Origin: Amphibalanus amphitrite
Lineage: Eukaryota; Arthropoda; Thecostraca; Balanomorpha; Balanidae
Reading direction: 5' to 3'
Assembly: GCF_019059575.1 (NCBI RefSeq)
Contig: NW_024881566.1
Coordinates: 372,001 to 436,000, forward strand
Length of the DNA stretch: 64,000 bases
Shown here: positions 13,617-24,062 of the stretch, in pieces
Layout of the letters: each line of letters opens with the position of its first letter
How positions within the stretch are numbered: position 1 is the first letter of the stretch
The notes under the pieces: generated by a model
What the model saw: only the letters and a program-made list of their open reading frames with translations
The model's database searches: none
Told to the model about the DNA's origin: nothing
Made by a program: the position numbers and the translations under genes

Positions 13617-14440
13617 TTAAAGGGGGGTGTTTTCATCCACCCCTTAGGTTTTTCGAGAATATCTTCAAAACTGCTAAAGCTAGGATGCTGAAATTTTTTG
13701 ACTTTTCTTAGAACTAAACTAGGCACATCCTCTGAAATTTTCAAGTTGATACTCTTATCAGGGGCGGTTCCAGGGCATCAGGAATTGGGAGGTACTATTC
13801 ATGAAGTAAGTCATTTGGGTGAAGATTACTATGCTGGTGCATTATAACTGTAGGTTTTCATTTTGTAGATGAATCAACATTATTTGCATGTATTACAGGT
13901 TTACAAGTGAGCAAGAGCTGGATCATAAACGGTTCCAGGAAAGCAGAAAGGGAGGTCGATTTCACCTCCCAACTTCGGTGCCCTGACGCCGCCTATAAAT
14001 TGCCAATCTACTTTCAGTCATTCTATCACACATTTGGTAACATCAAAAGACCATTGCAAATCCGTTTTGGTATAAATGCCACAACGGAAAAACCCAATTT
14101 TTATGTATTTTAAGTACCTCCCAAATACATTTACCTCTGTCCACCTATGATTTTTCGAAATGACCATTTTAATGATGCATGCTAATTTTCGGTTCATTCT
14201 GCATCGATTGACAGTCGTTGCGTCAAAATTAGTTGAAAAACATGGCCGTGGTGAGCAGTTGAAAAAGCCTCTGAAATTTGCAGTTTTTATTCCCCTTCTG
14301 CCCCTATTTGCTTTTTTGAGACTTTTCTTTTCTCAAAATGTAGCTCACGTTGAGGGAAATCGAATGCTGGTTGGATTCTGAAAATCAGCCGGTTAGATCT
14401 CGAGATACCAAGGGGGTCCTAAACAGCCCCCTCTGCCAAT
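13617..14440 (+). mobile_element. TTAA-type hairpin element, right end lost
   Basis: It opens with TTAA at 13617, then the hairpin GGGGGGTG-TTTTCAT-CCACCCC and the family block GGTTTTTCGAGAATATCTTC. Near 14415-14435 a second G-run/C-run hairpin (GGGGG TCCTAAACAG CCCCC) marks the right side, but no terminal TTAA follows. A 390-bp hAT-like insertion interrupts it. Confidence 0.65.
13759..14148. mobile_element. Probable hAT-like insertion inside the TTAA-type element
   Basis: It starts CAGGGGCGGTTCCAGGG, and GGGAGGTACT on the left is mirrored by AGTACCTCCC near 14115-14124. The host element's text breaks off at 13758 and resumes with 'atttttcgaaa' at about 14149. No clean 8-bp duplication is visible, so the right boundary is approximate. 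Confidence 0.55.
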
Positions 14441-14970
14441 GGGGTGGCCAGGACTCAGGAGCCTGCTACTAATGCTGAGGCTGGCTGTCATGCAGGATAC
14501 CGTCTCTGCCAATCCCAGCACACAAATTCCTTCACTTGTGAGTTGTGAGAGTGACGCAATCTGAAGGTGTGCAAAAGCTAAAAAAATCGGTTTTCTATCA
14601 AACTAACTTTTATCGAACTAACTCGAACTTTTCTGGGGTGCTGATCACGAATATCGTGTTAGTTTTGATCACAGATGATAGCTTTAAGCACATCTGACTG
14701 TAACAACAATATCTGACTGTAACTTAGCTGTAACAATATCGCGAGAAGTTTTTTCAGCAACCATTATCATTTGTCAAATGATCAAGCATGCTGCTGTCGA
14801 AATCGTTTAAATACTTAGGTACCACTGTTTTGAGACGCGACATTTTTTATTTTCTGGCCGCACCTGCCATTATGGTAATGCTCGGTGGTGATTTGGCGGA
14901 CTGAATGAAATAAAAATGAATAGAATTCTGAATGGAATAGAATCCCGCCTCATTTTTGGTCTCCTTACTT
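14441..14970. other. Unassigned non-coding DNA
   Basis: AT-rich; a local ATCTGACTGTAAC repeat near 14690-14725 is the only structure seen. Confidence 0.4.
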
Positions 14971-15397
14971 TTAAGGCCGCCCCACACTGGAACTCGCATG
15001 CGGGTTGCGAGTTTTCGGGTTTTCGGGTTTCTTTAATATCAAATAATACAATCTAAGCTGAGTGATCCACACTACCATCTAACAAGCGAGTCTGCATGTT
15101 TTTAGCTTGCGAGCGACCTTGCATCGCATTCCAAAAGTTGATTTTGAGTCAACTTTCGATTTTCCTCGCTGCGAGGTCTGCGAGTTCTGCGAGTTTTGTG
15201 GGTTTTTCGTTGGAGTCGAATTTTGGTTCGTTGCGCTGGTATTGCGACTATATGTAATTTTCTGAAGGCTTCACTGCATTCATGAAGTTACCATAAGGGA
15301 ACGGTCTAAACACTCTATGAATTAGTATTATGCCCGCAAACTCAAAACCCGCAAACTCGCAACCCGCATGCGAGGTCCAGTGTGGGGCGGCCTTTAA
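14971..15397. mobile_element. TTAA-flanked MITE with long inverted repeats
   Basis: After TTAA (14971-14974) come GGCCGCCCCACACTGG, then AACTCGCATGCGGGTTGCGAG. The complement CTCGCAACCCGCATGCGAG followed by CCAGTGTGGGGCGGCC ends at the next TTAA (15394-15397). Inverted repeats of about 40 bp and TTAA at both ends fit a piggyBac-like MITE. The right TTAA is also the left TTAA of the next element, so one inserted directly into the target of the other. Confidence 0.85.
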
Positions 15398-16595
15398 CCC
15401 GCGCCCTGCTGGGGGGGGGGGGGTGTTTGAACACCCCCCCTTGTGGTTTTTCGCGAATATCTCAAAAACGGCGGCGCGTAGCGCCGCCGTTTTTGTTACA
15501 CCTTATCATACATCAATTCTACACATGTTGTAAAAATTTCAGACCAAGGTCATTCAAGGTCAGGTCACCAGGTCACTTGAAGTGACCTCACCTCATAAAA
15601 AGTTTCAATGTCTGTCATAGCTACACCGAGTGACCGATTGCTTTGAAACTTTCAGCGATTGCTAAGAGCAATAGCATGTACAAAATGTATATCTCAGAAT
15701 TTTGATATCGATGACCTAAGGTCAGGTCAATTTTGCGACCTCCCCATTATAAGTCAATGGGAGAAAATTGAAATGCGCCTCTTTTGGACGAAAGACATTA
15801 TAAACACTCCCAAACACTGAATTACAAGTGGTTTAGACACAGTGAACATGAAAATGGTGTCCGTGACCCCTGTTCATGCCCTGAGGTCATCTTAGGTCAC
15901 GAATGGTATCTAACAGTTTTTCGCAAATAACTTTTGATAGAGGCATGCTAGAGCGATGAAAACGCCTTAGATGTGTTCAGCTCGACGATACGGATCGACT
16001 GATATGCAACATGACCCTTTCCGGTCAGGTCATGACCTTGACCTGAGGTCAAATTTTCAAGTTGACCTTTCAAGGTCAAGTTATAGTTCATTCGATGCGT
16101 CTTGACGAGAAGAACACGATGCCGGTAAAAGTAAGCTCGTACAATGCTTGGGTCAAAAGTTATTGCAGAAAAACTGTTTCCGAAAAAATCGGCTATTTTT
16201 GCAGTTTTTGCCCCCTGCAGGCAAAACCGTTGACGTTAGGTCAAATCTGAGAAAATTACTCAGAAAGGGCGTTAATAGGGCTATCGAATGCGCTTTTCCG
16301 CGGCGCTGTAGCTCTATTGGTTCCCGAGTTATGCGTTGGCTTCTTGGAAATTGTCGACATTCGACCTAGAAATCGGCGAAATTTTGCCTTCAATGACCTC
16401 TGGTGACCTGACCTTTGACCTGACAAAAAAATTGACCGAAGTGATTTCCTCATTATTTTTTACGCTCTTTCGAACGCCGCCTTCCGCGTATCGCTACGTG
16501 GCCCAGGAGCCGAGTTAGAAGGGGGGGGGTGTTCAAACACCCCCCCCCCCCAGCAGGGCGTGGAAATCCAGGACCCCCAGCAGGGCGCGGGTTAA
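15394..16595 (+). mobile_element. TTAA-type hairpin element (reference copy A3)
   Basis: TTAA at 15394-15397 is followed by CCCGCGCCCTGCTGGG. The right end is CAGCAGGGCGCGGG then TTAA at 16592-16595. Just inside each end is a G-run / GTGTTTGAACAC / C-run hairpin; the right copy has the complementary loop GTGTTCAAACAC. A perfect inner hairpin (14-bp arms, GTA loop) lies at 15464-15494. By eye I count at least 21 AGGTCA or TGACCT hexamers, against fewer than one expected. There is no transposase; frames of 60-70 codons are unremarkable. It resembles a non-autonomous piggyBac-type element from the TTAA target and CCC terminus (inference). Confidence 0.85.
16021..16081. promoter_or_regulatory. 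Dense cluster of AGGTCA half-sites inside the TTAA element
   Basis: Six AGGTCA/TGACCT hexamers lie within about 60 bp, in direct, everted and inverted arrangements (for example TGACCTTGACCTGAGGTCA). AGGTCA is the known half-site of nuclear receptors. Binding here is untested; the motif density is what is seen. Confidence 0.45.
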
Positions 16596-17330
16596 TTAGA
16601 AGTTTGGATAATTTCAATGATAATATTCATGTTTTATTGTTTGCCATGCTAGCTCGCAAAACGGTCGCAAAGAACACATGTTAACTGTTGTTCTGTGTAA
16701 TTGAATGATAAAAATATATTAGATTATTATTATTGACATTGATGCCAAACTAATCCCAGCACATTATACCATAAAATTAGCGGGGTGGGCCTGATTTCAT
16801 AGCCCTATCCCGCAGTTCCATCCAGTCTCTATGCAAAATAACGCAGCTTTTCCGAGACGCAGTCATTAAAGCAAACCCGATCATGATTTAAACCATTTAA
16901 CATTCAATATTTACATATAAAACAACTTCTTGGAGCTTCATTCAAATGAGTTCCTGGATCATTTGCGGGTGTCCGGCTTCGAATTTACACTCTATCCGAA
17001 CGCAACCCTTAATTTAACTCGGTATAATTTACAATGAGACTAAGGTCTTGATTGGCCACTAATTTGTTCGCCATGTACTCTTATCACCACTTAGGCTCAC
17101 AGTTTAAACATTTATCTTTCGTAAAAAGCAAATTATACTCGTCGTGAACCATTAACGAGAAAATTATAGTAGTGGCGAATCATTAAAGACGGCGGTCTCT
17201 GTCCGGGCTCAATCAGCACCTCGGTCCACTCACGGGAACAAACAAACCAATTATACTGTCCCCGTGCACCTGGCGGCGGCCCCAGCGTGCACCGGCGGCA
17301 GCCGGTCCCAGCCGCACCGCGTCTGCCCGC
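16596..17330. other. Unassigned non-coding DNA
   Basis: AT-rich; no exon, RNA gene or repeat boundary was recognised. Confidence 0.4.
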
Positions 17331-17800
17331 TCCGTGTCCGTGTCCGGTCCTTGTGTCCGGTCTGTGTGTCCGGTCCCTGTGTCTTGTTCCTGTGCCCGTG
17401 TCCGGTCCCCCTGTCCGTGTCCGATTCCCGTGTCCGCTCCGTGTCCGTGTCCGGTCCCCGTGTCTGATCCCCGTGTCCGGTCACCGTGTCTGGTCCCCGT
17501 GTCCGGTTCCCGTGTCCGGTCCCTGTGTCCGGTCCCCGTGCCCGGTTCCCGGGTCCGGTCCCTGTGTCTGTGTCCGGTCCCCGTGTCCGGTTCCCGTGTC
17601 CGGTCCCTGTGTCCGTGTCCGGTGTCCGTGTCCGGTCCCCGTGTCCGGTCACCGTGTCCGATCTCCGTGTCCGGTCCCCGTGTCCGGTCCCCGTGTCCGT
17701 GTCCGGTCCCCGTGTCCGTGTCCGGTCTCCGTGTCTGGTCCGTGTTCGGTACCTGTGTCTGGTCCATGTGTCCGGTCCCCGTGTCTGGTCCGTGCCGGGT
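17331..17800. repeat. GTGTCCGGTCCC minisatellite
   Basis: Irregular 12- and 18-bp periods built from GTGTCCGGTCCC and GTGTCCGTGTCC. Strand-asymmetric (C, T and G on plus). Frames rich in CPVPVSGPCVR on plus and DRTRGPDTGTGH on minus are repeat translations. Confidence 0.93.
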
Positions 17801-17833
17801 TGGTGTCTTGTGCTCAGTCTAGCACGCTTCTCG

Positions 17834-18163
17834 TTTGTTTGTTTGTTTGTTTGTTTTGTTGGGTTAGGCCCTTTCGGTCCATTAAGACCATTTCAGAGCC
17901 GGGAGGATGATAGGATATAGGGGGAGACATTGGTCTGGGCAGGCACCCTAGTGAGTCGCCGGGACTGAGCCCGTCCAGAGGACAGGCCACCCAGCCCCAA
18001 AGCACTCACTGCACCCGGCTACGGGGTGCGCTCCCTCGGGAGCAGCGGTGCCGCTCCAAGGGAGCAGCCCGCATGAGATAAAGTTGCCTGTCTAGCCCGG
18101 AGGGGGGTTGCGGCGTGGAGGAGAAGGATTTCAGTGTCCTGAGGATAGAAGCACGGATAGGTG
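17834..18163 (-). mobile_element. 5'-truncated non-LTR retrotransposon (LINE-like) insertion
   Basis: A minus-strand insertion of 330 bp. Its 3' end reads GGGCCTAACCCAAC followed by an (AAAC)n tail (seen as TTTG repeats at 17834-17857). The 13-bp sequence AGCACGCTTCTCG occurs immediately beside the tail at 17821-17833 and again at 18164-18176, a target-site duplication of the size expected for target-primed retrotransposition. The body holds no complete domain. It inserted into the repeat that continues at 18177. Confidence 0.82.
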
Positions 18164-18176
18164 AGCACGCTTCTCG

Positions 18177-18386
18177 GCCGGACAGGAACCGTGTTGTCTG
18201 CCGCTGTCCCACTACAAGTCCCGCCGAGTATCGTGCCCTGTTTCCTGGTGCTGCTCTGGCCCGTCTTGGTCTCTGTTGTTTTTCGTCGGAACCAGTGCTA
18301 CCTTCCCTGTCATCTCTATCGCCCATCCTAACTAAACACCTCATCCCCCGCGCACGAGTGAACTTGTCTCGTGGGTGTTTGTGGAA
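18177..18386. repeat. Duplicated repeat segment, copy 1
   Basis: The part from about 18241 to 18386 ('tggtctctgttg', 'ttttcgtcggaacc', 'catcctaactaaacacctca', 'cacgagtgaacttgtctcg') recurs at 22187-22306, with the left part recurring near 19390-19428. The second copy is split by a 2.76-kb hAT-like element. Minus-strand frames through both copies agree (…RMGDRDD.EG.TGSDEKQQRP…), but I do not recognise the product. Confidence 0.8.
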
Positions 18387-19380
18387 GGAGCGGGGCTGGG
18401 ATGGGACGAGCTCGCGACACCGGGAAGGGGGCGCCACCGGCACCTGTTCGCCGTCCAGGTGACGGAGGCCGGCGGGTCTCCACGAGCCCTCCTCGGGCGC
18501 AGTGATACCGGTGCTGCTCTTCAGAGGCGCAGACGTGGAGCCGAGTCGTCCCCAGCCGCCGCCGAGTCACGACCGGGTCACGACCGAGTCACGAGGCCGA
18601 GTCACGAGTCCAGCCACTGCACCCCAGGTGAGCTGTCGCGCGCGCTGCGCGGCCGGGCGGGGTTAGCGGCCGACAGGGGCAACACGACATGAGCTGCACG
18701 ATAGAAGAGGCTGGTCAGCAGCCTCGGGGCATCAGAGGCAACAGGTCACTGGCTCTGAGTGTCGGCACAGACCAGAGTCACCCAACCCTCCGCAGCCGAC
18801 CGGCCCGGGCCGGACCATGATAAATGGGCTCATTCATTGCTGAGACGATTAATAGGCCCGCTGATTTCCAGCCGATATGAGGACGATAACGTTTAATGCC
18901 CAGACGTGGATGGGATTACGTGGCTTGTTAGATTATTTCCAATGCCAGGTGTACACCAGTTTCCGCTCTTATTTCTGGGGACTCTGCTAATCCTCGCCAG
19001 AATCATTTATGTAAGTCCACAGATCCAAACTAGTGATGATGGCAAATTATGTTTTATGGTGCAACGCTCATACTATTTATTGTATAAAAATAAAAACGAT
19101 ATATATCACCCGCAGCTCAGACACACAGCGTCTTTGATTGCGACCCGCGAGCTCTCAGGTTGGAGGCCCGCTTACCGCGACGCGCAATGTTTAGCTAATG
19201 GGAACCATTTGACTCAAGAGATACTATAACGAGCAAAGGTTATTTTCTTATATCACAACTCATAATGTTCAAGAATGTCATTACTAACTACAAAAAACTC
19301 AAGTAAATTGTTAACATCATAGATGAAGTAGAACCAACAAGTAACTGGCGTCGGAATCAACAGAAAATGTGATAAGGCCG
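18387..19380. other. GC-rich then AT-rich DNA, no gene called
   Basis: 18387-18800 is CpG-rich with a short tandem of GAGTCACGACC-type units at 18562-18613. The rest is ordinary AT-rich sequence. No supported exon was seen. Confidence 0.4.
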
Positions 19381-19542
19381 TCCAGGTGTTTCCGGGTGCT
19401 GCCCTGCATGGCCTGCATGGCCTGTCCTCAGGGGCGGATCCAGGAATTTTCGGGAGGGGGGGCGGCAAGTCGAAATAGGGGCGACCTGGCAATCCGGGGG
19501 CGCTCCATACAAAGGGGGCGCCAAACCGTCAAAATCGGGAGC

Positions 19543-20753
19543 TAAAAGCCCGCGCCGTGCTAGGGGGCGTTATCGCGCTCCCCCTCAGGTTTCTCGCAAA
19601 TATCTGAAAAACGGCTGCGCGCAGCGCCGCCATTTTCAGCATGCCTTATCATGCATCTTTTTTGCACATGTTGTAAAAATGTCTGACGCGGGTGATGGAA
19701 GGTCAGGTCACCAGGTTATGCCAAGTGACCTAGCCTAAGAAAAAGTTCAAATGCTTACCATTGCTATACCGACTGAACGATTGCTTTGAACCTTTCAGCG
19801 ATTGATGAAAGCAAAACTATTCATGAAATGCATATCTCGGAATTTCGATATCTGTGACCTAAGGTCAGGTCAGTTGTGCGACGTCTCCATTAGGTAGGTA
19901 GGTATAATTAAGTCTTTGGGAGAAAACTGAGAGGCATCTCTTTTGGACGAGCGCCATTCTAGACAATATCAAGCATTGGGATACATATAAAATTAACACA
20001 CTGAATAAGAACATTGCACCTAGTGTGACCACTCATTATGTCCCAGAGGTCATCCCATGTCATGAAAGGTCCGCAGCAGTTTTTTTTAAATAACTTTTGA
20101 TAGATTCAAGCTAGAGCGATAAAAACACCTCAGCTGTGTTCAGCTCGACGATACGCATCGACTGCTATGCAGCATGAACTTTCCCAGTCAGGTCATGACC
20201 TTGACCTGAGGTCAAATTCTCAAAATTACCCTTCATAAGGTCAACCTTTAGTTTGTTCGACGTGTCTCGACGACAGAAACGCAATGCTGGCAAACGTAAT
20301 GTCGAGACTCTCTTGAGTCAAAAGTTATTGCAGGAAAACATTGTTCGTAAAAAGGCTATTTTTAGAGTCTTTTGCCCTCTGAAGGCTAAACCGTTGACCT
20401 GAGGTCAAATCTGAGCGCAGCCTGCAGAAACACCTTTAAAAGGGCTATCGAATGCGCTTTTCTGCGGCGCTATAGCTCTATTGGTTTCCGAGTTATGTGC
20501 CGCTGCTTCGAAAACGGAAAATGTTGAAACAGGCAACATTTTACCTTTGATGACCTCTGGTGACCTGACATTCGACCTGACCTAAAAAATGACCGTTTTG
20601 TTTTCGTCCTGTTTTTTGACGATCTTTCGAATACCGCTTATCGCGTGTCACTACGGCTACGCGGCCCAGGAGCCGAGTTAGACGAGGGAGTGTGCCCCCC
20701 CCCCTCCCCAGCAGGACTCGGAAAACTCAGACCATCAGCACGGCACGGGTTAA
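19543..20753 (+). mobile_element. TTAA-type hairpin element (copy A4) nested in the hAT-like element
   Basis: It is collinear with the element at 15394-16595 over its whole length: GCCCGCGCC start, GGTTTCTCGCAAATATCT, the GCGCGCAGCGCCGCC inner hairpin, TGACCTAAGGTCAGGTC, CGACGATACGCATCGACTG and the terminal CAGCACGGCACGGG with TTAA at 20750-20753. The left TTAA has mutated to TAAA. It keeps most AGGTCA hexamers. It is moderately diverged from the reference copy. Confidence 0.85.
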
Positions 20754-20869
20754 AAGTCGTAGATGGGCACCGCTACCCTAGCAAAAGATATTAGCAAAAA
20801 GGTGACCTCCATTTACTGGTGCAGTCCTCCTTCTCCCTTCCTTTTTCTGGAAGCGTCTCACTTATGCTG

Positions 20870-22110
20870 GTATGCCTCACTTCCCGGGGGCGCCCAACCT
20901 CTGCTTGGATCGCCTAATCCATTATGGAGAGACCCACTTTGCTTAAGTCGCCTCATTTCTTCCCTCTAAGAACGACCAATTTGCTGTAGGCGGCCCACTT
21001 ATCTGGGACGCCCATCTTCTGCTAGAAGTGCCCCTCTTCTTCCTGATGCGTCCCACTTCTACTACGAGTGCACCTTTTCTGTTAGGGTGCCCCTTTGCTG
21101 CTGAGGAGTCTTTTCTACTGTGAATAGGGCGGCCCTCTCCTGTTTGGCGACCCCAAATTCTGCTGGAGGCGCCCCACTTCTGCCCAACTTTTGGTGGGGT
21201 GCCCCTCTCTTGCAGGGGGCACTTCTCTTTTGCTGGAGACGCCACCCTTGTGGGGGCGCCCTTCCACTGCGGGGAACGTCTCTCTTCTGCCAGAGGCACC
21301 CCTTCTCTTCTTATGGGGCTCCTGTTTTTTTTTTTCTGGGGCGAGGCGACCCTCTGCTGCTCGGAACGGGGCACACCTCTCCTTTTACTGAGGCACCGCT
21401 CCTCTGCTGGGGTTGCCCTTCCGCTGTCGTCAGGGGCGACCTCCCCCCCCCCCCTCTTGGTAGAATATACTCCTTTTCTTTTTGTAATGGGGCGCCCCTC
21501 TTCTACCGGGGCGCCCATCTGCTGCTGGGGCGTCTGTCTTCTGTCGGATATTGTCAATGGGGCGCCCATATCCTGTTTGGCGGGCCCAACCTCTGCTGGA
21601 AGCTGCCTATTTCTGATTAACTTTTGCTGTGGCGCCTCTCTTCTGCTGAGGCGCCCCTCTTCTGCTTGGGGCGCCCGTCTCCTACTGGAGACCCCTCTCT
21701 TCTGCTGGGGCGCCCCTCTTCTGCCAGTGGCACCCATTTTCTTATTATGGGGCTCCTTTTTTGCTGGGGCGCACAGCTGCTGTCAGGGCGCCCCTCTTCT
21801 CGGAATGGGGGCGCCTCTCTCCTATTGTTGGGGCGTCGCTCCTCTTCAGGGGGACACGTCTCCTGCTAAGGGTGCCCTTCCGCTGCCAGGGGCGCCCCTC
21901 TTGAACAGAAGGCATTTTATATTCTTGTAACGAGACGCCCTCTTCTGCTGGGGGCGCCCATCTGCTGCTGGGGCGACTCTCATCTGCTGGGAATAGGCAA
22001 TTGGGCGTTACTCTCCTGCTTGATGAGCCCAACTTCTGCTGGAGGCGCCCTATTTCTGCTGAAGCTTTGCTGTGTCGCCGCTCTTCTCCTCGGGGCGCCC
22101 TCTCTGCCGC
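20870..22110. repeat. Minisatellite of about 20 bp, GGGCGCCCCTCTTCTGCTGG type
   Basis: Over 1.2 kb of degenerate units with core GGCGCCC-CTCTTCTGCTGG. The GGCGCC palindrome recurs roughly every 20-30 bp. It lies entirely between the nested TTAA element and the right terminus of the hAT-like element, so the array appears to have expanded inside the transposon. Long frames on both strands (RGAPQQKRG, LLLGRPSSA) are artefacts. Confidence 0.88.
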
Positions 22111-22186
22111 GGGATATGGGCGCCTTTTTCGGATGGCGGGGGGGGGGGGGCGGCCGCCCCCGTCGCCCCCCCTGGATCCGCGCCTG

Positions 22187-22306
22187 CCTGTCCTGGTCTC
22201 TGTTGCTTTTCGTCGGAACCAGTGTTACCTTCCCCGTCATCTCTATCGCCCATCCTAACTAAACACCTCATCCCCCGCGCACGAGTGAACTTGTCTCGTG
22301 GGTGTT
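22187..22306. repeat. Duplicated repeat segment, copy 2 (right part)
   Basis: Nearly identical to 18267-18386. The left part of this copy lies at about 19390-19428, on the other side of the hAT-like insertion. Confidence 0.85.
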
Positions 22307-23337
22307 TGTCTGACTTTGGTCAATCAGTCAGGTCGAGAGGAGGTCGTAATGCATTGTCCTTGGTGATCCACCGATGTTCGGTGTCCGTTATGTACTGGTG
22401 GACGGTTTCCATGGCGATCCATCGATGGTCGGTTCCATTATGGTGATCCGAAGACGGCCGCCGCATCATCTACCTGTTGGCTGTTACAAACAACTCGCTT
22501 GCAACAAAACGGGTAAGTCTGTTTTCGTTCACGGCAGAACAAAGTAGAGTGCTGCTTGTATGCCGTTCTTGCAGAGTTGCTAAGGAAAACATGAAGGGGA
22601 ACGATATGAATTCATTTATCCAAAGAGAAACTGCTGCTCATAAAAACAAGACAAGTTTGCATGTCAGCCTTTTAAAATAATCTATTAGGCATGTCTAATG
22701 AAGATTGTTCACTCACGAATGCAAGGCTCAGAGTGCCAATGCTCATTCATACATCATGTCCATGAATCATTCACAATTTAAAAGATTAATGTAAATATTT
22801 ATATGAAGTGACCGTCCCGGTATGCCTAATTCATGAGTAGTTCATGCTCTGCTACTGTTGACATGCATAACGTACCTACCGGTGGATGCGATCGCACTGC
22901 CTATGTTGGACTTACTTGCCCTCTAAATTCTACAGGTAACTGTCCGGCATAGGGCAGGAACTGTTCACATAGAAGACAAATGGAACAGAATGCGATGAGA
23001 ATAAAATCCTATTGAATGAAAGAAATGACAGGAATGATAGAAAATGATAAAATACGTTACGGGCCAAGGCCCAATGAAGCCCACACATCGCAGTTCTTGA
23101 TGAATGTCAAGAGTTCCAAAAAAAACGTGTTGTTGATAAGAATTTACGACGTAAATATTGTGTTTTAGGTATTCATAATATTAAAAAAGGTATAAAAACT
23201 CTCCATTTGATCATACTTCTTTACCTTTTTACAATTGGGGCATCTATTTATCAAGGATAAGCTGGGGAAGGTAGAAAAAATATTTCTCAGGGCCGAAATT
23301 ACTACATCAAATTCATAAATAAGAATATCCATATGCC
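22307..23337. other. Unassigned non-coding DNA
   Basis: Around 22350-22450 there are three loose ~50-bp repeats of 'ggtgatcc.(c/t)cgatg.tcgg'. Otherwise nothing was recognised. Confidence 0.4.
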
Positions 23338-23428
23338 TAGGTACTTACGGCGCTTTCTGCATATTATTACGGAGCGAGCGAAGCGAGCGGAGTCTTTCCT
23401 TAGATTAACGGAAATTTCTGAGTATGAG

Positions 23429-23463
23429 CGGCCGGCCGGCCGGCCGGCCGGCCGGCCGGCCGT
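23429..23463. repeat. (CCGG)n microsatellite
   Basis: An uninterrupted alternation of GGCC of about 34 bp. Fully self-complementary, so it can extrude as a cruciform, and it is dense in CpG. Confidence 0.95.
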
Positions 23464-23740
23464 GCGGACGCTTTTGCGAGGCTTATATCTCAGCAACCAC
23501 TTGACCGATTTACATGCGGTAATTTTTGTAGGGTAGCTTCATTCCTTCTACCAAGTATTGGACTATTCCCGATGCATGTGGGTGACCCCTTATGCACGTG
23601 CCACGTGCAAAACGAAGAGGTGTCAGTTTTGCAATTGTTGCAATATCTCGGTAACTACTTGGCCGATTGCGCTCAAAGTTGGCATGTAGGTAGGCACCCA
23701 CTAGGCACTGCATATCCATGTGCCAGAGTTGGGGTGCTGC

Positions 23741-23885
23741 TGCACGTGCGCACGTGCAGGGGTCGTTTCCAGATCTCGAGAACGGCTCGACCGATTGCGC
23801 TCAAATTTGGTACACAGTTTGGGACCGGTTAGTAGGGTGCCGTGCACAAGTCAGTTGGGACCCATTTTGCACGTGCGCACGTGCA
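23741..23885. promoter_or_regulatory. Two copies of an 18-bp double E-box palindrome
   Basis: TGCACGTGCGCACGTGCA occurs at 23741-23758 and 23868-23885, 127 bp apart. Each is a perfect palindrome containing two CACGTG E-boxes. The intervening ~127-bp unit is a tandem repeat. CACGTG is a known bHLH site; function here is inference. Confidence 0.6.
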
Positions 23886-24062
23886 GGGTGCCGCTTCCAG
23901 ATCTCGAGAACGGCTGGGCCGATTGTGCCCAAATTTGGCACATCGCTAGAGACCGGTTAGTAGGGTGCCGTGCACAAGTCAGTTGGAGGTACCCCCTCGC
24001 AATTTCGCACGTGCAAGGCCCACCCTCTCGCTCGCTCCGTTAGTCGCCCCATAAGGCGTTAT

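Larger units (their letters stand above)
19429..22186. mobile_element. hAT-like element, 2,758 bp, with nested element and minisatellite
   Basis: The left terminus is CAGGGGCGGATCCAGG and the right terminus CCTGGATCCGCGCCTG. The 8-bp duplication CCTGTCCT lies at 19421-19428 and 22187-22194. A G-run / GGCCGCC / C-run hairpin sits beside the right end (22138-22172). The left half holds a TTAA-type hairpin element; the right half is a long minisatellite. No transposase frame is present. Removing the element rejoins a repeat also seen intact at 18241-18386, which independently confirms the insertion. Confidence 0.9.
23338..24062. mobile_element. Repeat element with GGAGCGAGCGA-type ends and internal E-box repeats
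   Basis: Near the left end is ACGGAGCGAGCGAAGCGAGCGG and near the right end TCTCGCTCGCTCCGTTAG, an inverted pair. Outside these, CGCCCCATAAGGCGTTATACTG on the right loosely mirrors the left flank. The interior repeats a module 'atctcg.gaac.gct.g.ccgattg.gctcaaa.ttgg' at least three times. No target duplication was resolved, so its class is unknown. Confidence 0.6.

Noticed and set aside
18006..18443. A 145-codon minus-strand frame as a LINE protein
   Set aside because: It crosses the boundary of the truncated LINE (17834-18163) into the flanking repeat, so it is not one reading unit.
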